A stretch of 32,223 nt of DNA from assembly GCA_025923995.1 (NCBI GenBank), contig JAICEW010000031.1, positions 1-32,223 on the forward strand. Reading direction: 5' to 3'. Shown piece by piece: positions 1-8,742 of the stretch (position 1 is the first letter of the stretch; the number at the start of each line of letters is the position of its first letter). This DNA comes from Vicinamibacteria bacterium (GTDB taxonomy: Bacteria; Acidobacteriota; Vicinamibacteria; Fen-336). The position numbers were made by a program, and so were the translations under genes. A model generated the notes under the pieces. The model was given only the letters and a program-made list of their open reading frames with translations, was not told the DNA's origin and did no database searches.

Positions 1-1
1 C

Positions 2-1312
2 GTGCTCTCCACGGCCACCACGGTCCTGTTCGCCCTGGGCCCGGCGTTCCACGCATCGCGCGTGGACCCGGCCGCGGCGCTCCAGGACGGCGGCCTGCGC
101 ACGCGCGGCAGCGCATCCGGGCGGCGCTGGCGCGGGGCGCTGGTCGTCGCCGAGACCGCGCTCGCGGTCACGCTGGCGACGGGCGCGGGGCTGATGGCGC
201 GGAGCCTCCAGTCCCTCTACCGCGTCGACGTCGGCTTCGAGCCGGCGCACGTGATGACGGCTTCGCTGTCGCTGCCCGCGGCCGCGTACCCGACGCCGGA
301 GTCCACGATCCCGTTCTACCGTGCGCTGCTCGAGCAGGTGCGCGCGCTGCCCGGCGTCGAGTCGGCCGGGCTCCTGCGCCGGCTGCCGCTGGGCCAGGTC
401 ATCGGCGACCGGGGCATCGACGTGGAGGGCTACGTCGAGGACGCGGCCGGCGCGTCGGCCGAGTGGCAGGTGTCGTCGGGCGGCGCGGCCGAGGCGCTGC
501 GCGAGCGCCTGGTCGCCGGCCGCTTCCTCTCGAACGACGACGTGCTCGAGTCGCCCGGCGTGGCCGTCATCAACGAGGCCATGGCGCGCCGGTTCTGGAC
601 CGGCCGCGACGCGCTCGGCGGGCGCATGCGCGTGGGCTCGGGCGAGGAGCGGCCGTGGGTCACCGTCGTCGGGATCGTGGCCGACGTGAAGCACACCAGC
701 CTGGTCGCGCCCGTCAAGCCCAAGTTCTACCGGCCGCTCGAGCAGTTCCACATCCCGACCGGATCCACGACGCGCAACGTGAACCTGGTCCTGCGCGCGA
801 GCGGCGACCCGCTGGCGCTCGCCCCGCAGGTCCGCGACGTGGTGCGGCGGCTCGATCCCGGCGTGCCGGTGGCCGGCGTGCGGACCATGGACGACGTGGT
901 CGCGACCGCGCTGGGGACGCCCCGCTTCACGGGTGGCCTGATGGCCCTGTTCGCCGGCCTGGCGCTCGCGCTGGCGGCGATCGGCGTGTACGGCGTGATG
1001 TCGCTCTCCGTGAGCGAGCGCGCGCCCGAGATCGGCGTGCGCATGGCGCTGGGCGCCGCGCCGGGACAAGTGGTCCGCCTGGTCGTGCGCGAGGGGCTGG
1101 TGCTGGTCGGCTCGGGGCTCGCCTGCGGCATCGGCCTGGCCCTGGCGCTGGCGCGCGTGGGCCGCAGCCTCCTGTACGAGACGGCGCCGACCGACCCCGT
1201 GACGCTCGCGGCGGTGGTGGCGGTCCTGGCCGCGATCGCGCTGGCGGCGGCGTGGCTGCCGGTGCGGCGGGCGCTGCGCGTGGAGCCCATGCGCGTGCTG
1301 CGGGAAGAGTAG
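2..1312 (+). CDS. ADOP-family ABC permease, C-terminal part (5' end outside window)
   Basis: This is the C-terminal half (about 436 residues) of a MacB/FtsX-type permease; the frame is open to the left edge, so the GTG at 2 is not the true start. Visible parts are the end of a first FtsX domain, a mid-chain membrane helix (about 41-70, after RRWRGALVV), a periplasmic MacB_PCD domain (about 75-290) and a second FtsX domain (about 310-436) with the family motif EIGVRMALGA after GVYGVMSLSV. The periplasmic part carries the typical INEAMARRFW and VVGIVADVKH segments. It is the first of five tandem paralogues and lies 12 nt before the next. Such proteins move lipophilic substrates or act mechanically on envelope factors in MacB/LolCDE systems; the substrate here cannot be read from sequence. 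Confidence 0.9.
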   Translation: MLSTATTVLFALGPAFHASRVDPAAALQDGGLRTRGSASGRRWRGALVVAETALAVTLATGAGLMARSLQSLYRVDVGFEPAHVMTASLSLPAAAYPTPESTIPFYRALLEQVRALPGVESAGLLRRLPLGQVIGDRGIDVEGYVEDAAGASAEWQVSSGGAAEALRERLVAGRFLSNDDVLESPGVAVINEAMARRFWTGRDALGGRMRVGSGEERPWVTVVGIVADVKHTSLVAPVKPKFYRPLEQFHIPTGSTTRNVNLVLRASGDPLALAPQVRDVVRRLDPGVPVAGVRTMDDVVATALGTPRFTGGLMALFAGLALALAAIGVYGVMSLSVSERAPEIGVRMALGAAPGQVVRLVVREGLVLVGSGLACGIGLALALARVGRSLLYETAPTDPVTLAAVVAVLAAIALAAAWLPVRRALRVEPMRVLREE

Positions 1313-1324
1313 ACGGGAGACCAA

Positions 1325-3814
1325 ATGGACCAGCTGCTGGCCGATCTTCGCTACGCGGGACGCGCCATCCTGAAGAACCCCGGGTTCTCGGCGGTGGTGA
1401 TCCTCACCCTGGGCCTGGGCATCGGTGCCAACACCGCGATCTTCACGCTGATGGACCAGGTGCTGATGCGGCCGCTGCCGGTGCAGGACCCGGGCGAGCT
1501 CGTCCTGCTGGACGGGCCGGGCCCCTTCTCTGGCCGCACGCACAACGACCAGACCTTCTCGCACCCCATGTACCAGGCCCTGCGCGACAACACGTCGGGC
1601 GTCTTCAGCGGCGTGGCGGCGCGCTTCGGCACGGACGCGACGCTGACCTGGCACGGCCGCACCGAGCGGGTGATGGTGGAGTCGGTCTCGGGCACCTACT
1701 TCGGCACGCTGGGCGTCGGTCCGGCCCTGGGCCGGGTCTTCACGCCCGACGACGACCGCACGGCGGCGGGCCATCCGCTGGTCGTGCTGAGCCACGGCTT
1801 CTGGAAGCGCCGCTTCGCCGCCGATCCCGCCGTCGTGGGCCAGTCGGTGAGCATCAACGGACATCCCATGGACGTGATCGGGGTGACCGCGCCCGGCTTC
1901 CAGGGGATCGAGGTCGGGCGGGTCGTCGACGTCTTCGTGCCCATCACGATGAAGGCGTGGCTGACCCCCACCTGGGACGACTTCGCCAACTGGCGGAGCC
2001 GCTGGTTGAACATCGTGGCTCGCCGCGCGCCCGGCGTCTCGCGCGAGCAGGCCGAGGCCGGCGCGAACGTCGCGTACCGGCAGGCGCTGGCGGAGGACGT
2101 GAAGACGCTCGGCCACTGGACCGAGAAGAACCGCGCCCGCTTCCTGGCCAAGCACCTCGACGTCAAGCGAGGCGCGACGGGCCTGTCCGGCCTGCGGCAG
2201 CAGGTGTCGGCTCCGCTCCTCGTGCTCATGGGGATGGTGGGCCTGGTGCTGCTCATCGCCTGCGGGAACGTGGCGAACCTCCTGATGGCCCGCGCGACCG
2301 CGCGCCAGAAGGAGGTCGCGATCCGCCTCAGCCTGGGCGCCGGCCGCGGCCGGCTCATCCGCCAACTGCTGGTCGAGAGCGTGGTGCTGGCGCTGCTGGG
2401 CGCGATCGCCGGCATCGTGTTCGCCACCTGGACGGGCGACCTGCTGCTGCGCGCCCTGCCCTTCGAAGGCGCCAGCCAGGCGCTGTCGGCCGAGCCGGAC
2501 CTGCGGGTCGGGCTGTTCACGCTGGTGGTGAGCCTGCTGACCGGGATCCTCTTCGGCCTGGCGCCGGCCCTGCAGCTCACGCGTCCGGCGGTGGCGCACA
2601 CGCTGAAGGACGAGGCGGCCGCCGTCATCGGAGGCAGCGGGGCCCGGCTGCGGCGCGGGCTCGTGATCGCGCAGGTCGCGCTCTCGCTGCTGCTGCTGGT
2701 CGGGGCCGGCCTCTTCGCGCGCAGCCTCCACAACCTGCGCCAGCTCGAGCCCGGCTTCCAGGCGGAGCGGCTGCTGGTGTTCTCCGTCGACCCGCCCCTC
2801 GCCGGGTACGACCGCGACCGCGTGCGGGGCTTCGCGCAGCGCCTCCAGCAGGAGCTGCAGGCGACGCCCGGCGTGGCCGGGGCCGCGACTGCGCTCAACC
2901 CCGTCATGGCGGACGCCGTCTGGCGCAGCACGATCAAGGTGGAGGGCTACACCAGCAAGGAAGGCGAGGACATGAGCCCGCAGGTGAACGCGGTGGCGCC
3001 CACCTTCTTCGGCACGCTGGGCATCCCGATCCTCGGCGGGCGCGACTTCGACGCGCGGGACGTCCAGGGCGCGCCTCGGGTCGCGATCGTCAACGAGACG
3101 CTCGCGAAGTACTTCTGGGGCAGCGAGAGCGCGATCGGCAAGCGCTTCGGCTTCGCCCGCGACGACCGGATCGACATCGAGGTGGTGGGCGTCGTGAAGG
3201 ACGGCAAGGCCAACAACATGCGCGAGACCGTGCCGCGCATGCTGTACGTGCCGATCGACCAGCAGGAGGAGATCTCGGGGCTGGTGGTCTACGCCCGCAC
3301 CAGCCTGCCCGAGTCGGGTGTCGCCCCGGTCGTGCGCCAGGCGGTCGGGCGGCTCGACGCCAGCCTGCCCGTCTACAACCTGAAGACGATGGAGGCGCAG
3401 ATCAGCGAGTCGCTGTTCGTCGACCGCATGGTGGCCGCTCTCTCCGCCGCCTTCGGTCTGCTGGCCACGATGCTGGCCGCGGTCGGGCTGTACGGCGTGA
3501 TGAGCTTCAGCGTCGCCCGGCGCACGCGCGAGATCGGGATCCGCCTGGCGCTGGGCGCGCCGCGCCAGCGCGTCCTCGCGATGGTGCTGCGCGAGGTGGG
3601 CGTGCTGGGCGCGTGGGGCCTCGGCCTGGGCCTGCCGATCGCGCTGGGCCTGGGACGCCTGGTGCGCGCGCAGCTGTTCGGCCTGCCCGCCCACGACCCG
3701 GTGACGATCGCCGCGGCCACGCTGCTGCTGGCGTGCGTCACGGTACTGGCGGGACTGATCCCGGCGCGGCGCGCGATGGGCGTCGATCCCATCCTCGCGC
3801 TCCGGTACGAGTAG
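1325..3814 (+). CDS. ADOP-family ABC permease (second of five)
   Basis: An 829-residue inner-membrane permease with two MacB_PCD-FtsX units in one chain. An N-terminal amphipathic segment (DLRYAGRAILKNPGFS) leads into TM1 (about 21-44, GLGIGANTAIF). A periplasmic domain, FtsX domain 1 (about 290-420, EVAIRLSLGAGRGRLIRQ), a mid-chain TM (about 445-468), a second periplasmic domain (about 470-690) and FtsX domain 2 (about 700-825, EIGIRLALGA) follow. There is no N-terminal winged-helix extension, which some ADOPs carry. A GGGAGA purine run sits just upstream of ATG 1325. With both half-transporters in one polypeptide, one chain could pair with an ATPase dimer (inference). Confidence 0.93.
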   Translation: MDQLLADLRYAGRAILKNPGFSAVVILTLGLGIGANTAIFTLMDQVLMRPLPVQDPGELVLLDGPGPFSGRTHNDQTFSHPMYQALRDNTSGVFSGVAARFGTDATLTWHGRTERVMVESVSGTYFGTLGVGPALGRVFTPDDDRTAAGHPLVVLSHGFWKRRFAADPAVVGQSVSINGHPMDVIGVTAPGFQGIEVGRVVDVFVPITMKAWLTPTWDDFANWRSRWLNIVARRAPGVSREQAEAGANVAYRQALAEDVKTLGHWTEKNRARFLAKHLDVKRGATGLSGLRQQVSAPLLVLMGMVGLVLLIACGNVANLLMARATARQKEVAIRLSLGAGRGRLIRQLLVESVVLALLGAIAGIVFATWTGDLLLRALPFEGASQALSAEPDLRVGLFTLVVSLLTGILFGLAPALQLTRPAVAHTLKDEAAAVIGGSGARLRRGLVIAQVALSLLLLVGAGLFARSLHNLRQLEPGFQAERLLVFSVDPPLAGYDRDRVRGFAQRLQQELQATPGVAGAATALNPVMADAVWRSTIKVEGYTSKEGEDMSPQVNAVAPTFFGTLGIPILGGRDFDARDVQGAPRVAIVNETLAKYFWGSESAIGKRFGFARDDRIDIEVVGVVKDGKANNMRETVPRMLYVPIDQQEEISGLVVYARTSLPESGVAPVVRQAVGRLDASLPVYNLKTMEAQISESLFVDRMVAALSAAFGLLATMLAAVGLYGVMSFSVARRTREIGIRLALGAPRQRVLAMVLREVGVLGAWGLGLGLPIALGLGRLVRAQLFGLPAHDPVTIAAATLLLACVTVLAGLIPARRAMGVDPILALRYE

Positions 3815-3823
3815 GTCGCTCCC

Positions 3824-6298
3824 ATGCGCGGCATCGGGCAGGACGCGCGGCTGGCGGCGAGGAGGCTCCGGGAGAGCCCGGGCTTCACGGCCGCGGCCGT
3901 CCTGTCGCTGGGGCTCGGCATCGGCGCCAGCACGACGGTCTTCAGCCTGGTGGAAGCGCTCCTGCTGCGGCCGCTGCCGGTGGCCGATCCCGCGGGTGTC
4001 GTGGCGGTGTACACCAGCGACTACAGCGGGCCCGCCTACGGCGCCAGCTCCTACCCGGACTACCTCTCGTTCCGCGATTCCGGCGTCTTCGAAGGGCTGG
4101 TGGCGTTCACCATGATGCCTCTGGGCCTGGCCGGCGAGAGCGGGCCCGGCCGGGTCTGGAGCGAGGTCGTCTCGGGCGACTACTTCACGACGCTCGGCAT
4201 CCCCGTCGCGCACGGCCGCGGCCTGGTCCCGGACGACGACCGGGCGGGCGCGCCGGGCACGGTCGTGATCTCGCACGCACTGTGGCAGCGCGTGTTCGGC
4301 GGCGAGCCGTCGGTGATGGGACGGTCACTGGCGATCTCGGGCCGCCATTTCACGGTGGTGGGCGTGGCCGCGCCGGGCTTCGCGGGGCTCACGCGCGGCC
4401 TGGCGGTGGACGCGTGGGTGCCGATGTCGAGCCGGCCGGCGCTCACGGGCGAGGCGGGCGCGCTGACGAGCCGGGGCGACCGCGGGCTCGCGCTGCTCGG
4501 CCGCCTGCCGCCGGGGCTGCCGATGGCCGTGGCGCAGGCGCGGCTGGACGCGCTGGCCGCGGGCCTGCGCGCGCAGCACCCGGCGGAATGGAGGGACCTG
4601 CGCGACGCGACACGGCGGATCAGCCTCCTGCCCGAGTGGCAGGCGCGCATCCAGCCCATGTTGAGCGGCCCGGTGAGCGCGTTCCTCGCGCTGCTGGGCG
4701 CCATCGCACTGCTCGTCCTGCTGGCCGCCGCCGCGAACGTGGCCACCCTGTTCCTGGCCCGGCTGGTGCGCCGGCAACGGGAGGTGGCGGTGCGGCTGGC
4801 GCTGGGCGCGCGCCGCGGCCGGCTGGTGCGGCAGTTCCTCACCGAAACGCTGCTGGTCGCGCTGCTGGGTGGCGCGCTCGGCGTCGGGCTGGCCTTCGCG
4901 GCGGCCGAGGCCCTGGCCGCGATGCGCCTGCCGCTGCCGGTCACGGTCGCGCTCGACGCACGGCCGGACCTGCGCGTGCTGGGCTTCGCGGTCGGGCTCT
5001 CGCTGCTGGCCGGCGCGGCGCTCGGCCTCTTCCCGTCGCTGCAGGCGTCGCGTGCCGACGTGCTGCCGGGACTCAAGGACGAGGGCGCCCGGCGGGGCCG
5101 CGGGCGCCTGCGCGGCGCGTTCGTGGTGGCGCAGGTGGCGCTCTCGCTCGTCCTGCTCTCGGGCGCGCTGCTCTTCCTGCGCGGCCTGGGCCGAGCGGCG
5201 GCCATCGACCCCGGCTTCGACGCGGGCTCCGTGCTGGCCCTGCCCGCGGACCTCGTGCTGTCCGGCTACGACGAGCCGCGGACGGTCGACTTCCAGCAGC
5301 GCGTGGTCGAGCGCGTGGGCGCGGTGGACGGCGTCGAGGCGGTCGCGCTGGCCGTCAACCTGCACCTCGATCCGCTCGCCAGCGTGCGCCGCGGCCTCTC
5401 GGTCGAGGGCTACGAGCCCGGGAGCGGCGAGGACATGGAGGTGCACGCGGCCGCGGTGGGCGCGGGCTTCTTCGAGGCGCTGCGGCTGCCCATCGTGCGC
5501 GGCCGCGCGTTCGGCGCGGACGACCGGCCGGGCCGGCCGCTGGTCGCGATCGTCAACGAGACCTTCGCCCGCCGCTACCTCGCGGGACGCGACGCGATCG
5601 GCGCGCGCTTGAGCACGCGGGGCGCCGAAGGACCGTTCCTGGAGGTGGTGGGGGTCGCGCGCGACGCGAAGTACGCGAGCCTGGGCGAGGCGCCGCGGGC
5701 TTTCTTCTACGTGCCGCTCGTGCAGGACTTCGCGTTCGCGCAGTCCATCGGCTCGTTCGTGCCGCTGACCGTCCTGGTGCGCACCAGCGGCGACCCCGCG
5801 CGGCGAGCCGCCGACGTGCGCCAGGCCGTGCAGGACCTCGATCCCGCGCTCGCGCTGCAGCCGCCGCGGCCGCTCGCCGACCTGCTCGGCCTCTCGGTCC
5901 TGCCGACGCGCCTGGCCGGCCTGGCCCTGGGCGCGTTCGGGGTGGTCGGCCTGGGCCTGGCCGCGCTGGGCCTGTGGGGCGTGGTCGCCCAGTCGGTCGC
6001 GCAGCGCTCGCGCGAGTTCGGGGTGCGGCTGGCGCTGGGTGCCGCGCGGAGCCATCTCGTAGGCCTGGCGCTGGGGGAAGGCTCGCGGCTGGTCGCGATC
6101 GGCGGCGGCCTGGGCCTGGTCCTGGCGCTCCTGTTCGCGCGGGCGGCGCAAGGCTTCCTCTACGGCCTCTCGCCGTCCGACCCGCTGACGTTCGCGACCG
6201 CCGCCTTCGTCCTCCTGGCCGTCGCGCTCGGCGCGTCGTTCCTGCCGGCGCGCCGCGCCGGCCGCGTCGATCCGGTCGCATCGCTGAGGAGCGAGTAG
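3824..6298 (+). CDS. ADOP-family ABC permease (third of five)
   Basis: An 824-residue paralogue of its neighbours, starting 9 nt after the previous stop. TM1 is about 21-44 (GLGIGASTTVFSLVEALLLR). FtsX domain 1 is about 280-405 (EVAVRLALGARRGRLVRQ), the central TM about 429-455, and FtsX domain 2 about 692-820 (REFGVRLALGA). The second periplasmic domain keeps the IVNETFARRY and VVGVARDAKY segments shared by all five copies. Its periplasmic sequence differs clearly from the other copies while the membrane modules stay alike, suggesting old duplicates that recognise different partners or substrates (inference). No strong Shine-Dalgarno precedes ATG 3824, so translational coupling to the upstream gene is likely. 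Confidence 0.93.
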   Translation: MRGIGQDARLAARRLRESPGFTAAAVLSLGLGIGASTTVFSLVEALLLRPLPVADPAGVVAVYTSDYSGPAYGASSYPDYLSFRDSGVFEGLVAFTMMPLGLAGESGPGRVWSEVVSGDYFTTLGIPVAHGRGLVPDDDRAGAPGTVVISHALWQRVFGGEPSVMGRSLAISGRHFTVVGVAAPGFAGLTRGLAVDAWVPMSSRPALTGEAGALTSRGDRGLALLGRLPPGLPMAVAQARLDALAAGLRAQHPAEWRDLRDATRRISLLPEWQARIQPMLSGPVSAFLALLGAIALLVLLAAAANVATLFLARLVRRQREVAVRLALGARRGRLVRQFLTETLLVALLGGALGVGLAFAAAEALAAMRLPLPVTVALDARPDLRVLGFAVGLSLLAGAALGLFPSLQASRADVLPGLKDEGARRGRGRLRGAFVVAQVALSLVLLSGALLFLRGLGRAAAIDPGFDAGSVLALPADLVLSGYDEPRTVDFQQRVVERVGAVDGVEAVALAVNLHLDPLASVRRGLSVEGYEPGSGEDMEVHAAAVGAGFFEALRLPIVRGRAFGADDRPGRPLVAIVNETFARRYLAGRDAIGARLSTRGAEGPFLEVVGVARDAKYASLGEAPRAFFYVPLVQDFAFAQSIGSFVPLTVLVRTSGDPARRAADVRQAVQDLDPALALQPPRPLADLLGLSVLPTRLAGLALGAFGVVGLGLAALGLWGVVAQSVAQRSREFGVRLALGAARSHLVGLALGEGSRLVAIGGGLGLVLALLFARAAQGFLYGLSPSDPLTFATAAFVLLAVALGASFLPARRAGRVDPVASLRSE

Positions 6299-6308
6299 GA
6301 GGGACCTG

Positions 6309-8738
6309 ATGGACACGCTGCTGCAGGACGTCCGGCACGCGGTGAGGCGACTTGCGAAGACGCCCGGCTTCACGCTGGTGGCGGTCGTCGTCGTCGCCGT
6401 CGGCATCGGGGCCAACGCCGCGATCTTCAGCGTCGTGAACGCGACGCTGCTGGCGCCGGGCCCCTTCCCGGAGCCCGAGCGCCTTGTCCGCGTGTGGGAC
6501 TCGAGCCCCCAGCGGGGCGAGCCGATCGACCCCATCCCGCCGGCCAGCTTCCACGCCTATCGCGACGAGACGGGCGTCTTCGAGACGCTCGGCGCCTCGA
6601 CCGACGGGTTCTACAACCTGACCGGCTCGGGCGAGCCCGAGGCACTGCTCTCGTACCGCTACTCCGCGGACTTCTTCAAGGCGCTGGGAGTCCGGCCGCT
6701 GCTGGGCCGTACGTTCACGGCCGAGGAAGACCGGCCCGGCCACGACGGCGTGGTGGTGCTCAGCCAGGAGCTCTGGCAACGGCGCTTCGCGAGCGACCCC
6801 GGCATCCTGGGTCGCGCCATCACGCTGGACGGCCGCGCGTACACGGTCGTCGGCGTGATGCCCTCGAGCGTGAACTTCGGGCCGATCCAGCTCTGGACGC
6901 CGCTCGCCCTCGACCCCGCGCTGGCGAACAGCCTCGACCGGCGCTTCCTGCGCGTGGTCGGCCGGCTCAAGCCGGGCGTCACGCGCGAGCAGGCGAGCGC
7001 AGCGCTCGCCCGCGTTGCGGCGCGCATGGAGCGCGACCACCCCGACACGCACTCGGGCTGGACGGCGCTGGCCGAGCCGATCGACGAGCGGCTGGTGGGG
7101 GACATCCGCCCGGCCCTCAAGGTGCTGACGGCCGCCGTCGCGTTCGTGCTGCTGATCGCGTGCGCGAACGTCGCGAACCTGCTCCTGGTGCGCGCGGCCG
7201 GTCGCGAGCGCGAGGCGGCGGTGCGCGTGGCCCTGGGCGCGTCGCGCGGCCGGCTGATCCGTCAGTCGCTGGCGGAGAGCCTGCTGGTGGCCGTGACCGG
7301 CGGGGCGCTGGGCGTGTGGCTGGCCGGGGCGGGCGTCAACCTGCTGCTCGCGTTCTTCCCGAAGAACCTGGGCAACGTCGCGATCCCGAGGCTGCAGTCG
7401 ATCCCGATCGACGGGCACGTGCTCGGGTTCAGCCTGCTGCTCGTGCTCGCGAGCGGCGTCCTCTTCGGCCTCGTCCCCGCGCTGCGGGCCTCCGCCGCCG
7501 ATCCCGCCGAGTGCCTGCGCGACGGCGCGCGCACGACCTCGGGCGCGGCGCACGGACGCCTGCGCGGCCTGCTGGTCGCGAGCGAGATGGCGCTGGCCCT
7601 GGTGCTCACCTCGGCGGCGGCGCTGATGGTGCACAGCTTCGCGCGCCTCCAGGAGGGCCGGCTGGGGTTCGAGCCCGACCAGGTGCTGACGATGCGCGTG
7701 ATGCTGCCGCGCGCGCGCTACGACGCCGACGGCCAGCGGCGCTTCATGGACCAGGCCCTGCGGAACATCCGCGCGGTCCCGGGCGTGCAATCGGTGGGCA
7801 GCACCACGTTCCTGCCGCTCAGCGGCTGGCACGGCGACCGCGAGTTCGCGGTCGAGGGCCGCACGCCGCCCGTGCGCGGGCAGGAGCCGCACGCGGACTG
7901 GCGGATCATCGGGGGCGAGTACTTCGCCGCGCTGGGCACGCCGCTGGTGAAGGGCCGACTGTTCACGGACGCCGACGACGCGTCGCGCCCGCGCGTGGCC
8001 CTCGTCAACGAGACCTTCGCCCGCCGGCACTTCGCGAACGAGGACCCGTTGGGGCGCCGCCTCGACTTCCGGATCCAGTCGGAGGGCGACGCGCCCGAGT
8101 GGCGCGAGATCGTCGGCGTCGTCGGCGACATCCGGCACCACGGCCTCGTCCGCGACCCGGTCCCCGAGGTCTACATCCCGTACGCCCAGGAGCCCCTCTT
8201 CATCGTGGCCTTCGCCGTCCGCACCGCGGGCGAGCCGGCCGCGATGGCGGGGGCCGTCCGCCAGGCCATCTGGCAGGTCGACAAGGACCAGCCGGTCGCC
8301 TACGTGCTGCCCCTGCGCCAGATGGCGTCGGAGACGACCGCGCTGCACCGGACCAGCACGCTCACGCTGCTGGCGTTCACCGCCGTCGCGCTGGGCCTGG
8401 CCGCGCTGGGGCTCTACGGCGTGCTGAGCTACGCGGTGTCGCAGCGCTCGCACGAGATCGGGATCCGCGTGGCCATGGGCGCCTCGCGCCGCGACATCCT
8501 GGGCCTGGTGATGGGGCAGGGCCTGCGCTTGGCCGGAGCCGGGCTGGTCGTCGGCCTGCTGGCCTCGTTGGCACTCACGCGCCTGCTCTCGAGCCTGCTC
8601 TTCGGCGTCTCGCCCTACGACGTGCCCACCCTCGCGATCGTGGTCCTCGTGCTGACGGCCACCGCCCTGCTCGCGAGCTTCATCCCCGCCTTCCGCGCGA
8701 CCCGCGTCAGCCCGCTGGACGCGCTCCGCTACGAGTGA
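6309..8738 (+). CDS. ADOP-family ABC permease (fourth of five)
   Basis: An 809-residue double-FtsX permease. A good ribosome site (GGAGGG, 6299-6304) lies 4 nt before ATG 6309. TM1 is near residues 21-42 (VGIGANAAIFSVVNATLL), FtsX domain 1 about 265-395 (EAAVRVALGASRGRLIRQ), the central TM about 417-440, and FtsX domain 2 about 684-805 (EIGIRVAMGASRRDILG). The second periplasmic domain has the family LVNETFARRHF segment. It groups by eye with the fifth copy (shared IFSVVNA and similar length), so these two may be the youngest duplicates. Confidence 0.93.
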   Translation: MDTLLQDVRHAVRRLAKTPGFTLVAVVVVAVGIGANAAIFSVVNATLLAPGPFPEPERLVRVWDSSPQRGEPIDPIPPASFHAYRDETGVFETLGASTDGFYNLTGSGEPEALLSYRYSADFFKALGVRPLLGRTFTAEEDRPGHDGVVVLSQELWQRRFASDPGILGRAITLDGRAYTVVGVMPSSVNFGPIQLWTPLALDPALANSLDRRFLRVVGRLKPGVTREQASAALARVAARMERDHPDTHSGWTALAEPIDERLVGDIRPALKVLTAAVAFVLLIACANVANLLLVRAAGREREAAVRVALGASRGRLIRQSLAESLLVAVTGGALGVWLAGAGVNLLLAFFPKNLGNVAIPRLQSIPIDGHVLGFSLLLVLASGVLFGLVPALRASAADPAECLRDGARTTSGAAHGRLRGLLVASEMALALVLTSAAALMVHSFARLQEGRLGFEPDQVLTMRVMLPRARYDADGQRRFMDQALRNIRAVPGVQSVGSTTFLPLSGWHGDREFAVEGRTPPVRGQEPHADWRIIGGEYFAALGTPLVKGRLFTDADDASRPRVALVNETFARRHFANEDPLGRRLDFRIQSEGDAPEWREIVGVVGDIRHHGLVRDPVPEVYIPYAQEPLFIVAFAVRTAGEPAAMAGAVRQAIWQVDKDQPVAYVLPLRQMASETTALHRTSTLTLLAFTAVALGLAALGLYGVLSYAVSQRSHEIGIRVAMGASRRDILGLVMGQGLRLAGAGLVVGLLASLALTRLLSSLLFGVSPYDVPTLAIVVLVLTATALLASFIPAFRATRVSPLDALRYE

Positions 8739-8742
8739 CGCC

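Noticed and set aside
463-6309. A continuous plus-strand open frame of nearly 2,000 codons
   Set aside because: It overlaps three clear permease genes in another frame and its translation is low-complexity Arg/Ala/Gly/Pro with no domain; a product of high G+C at third positions.
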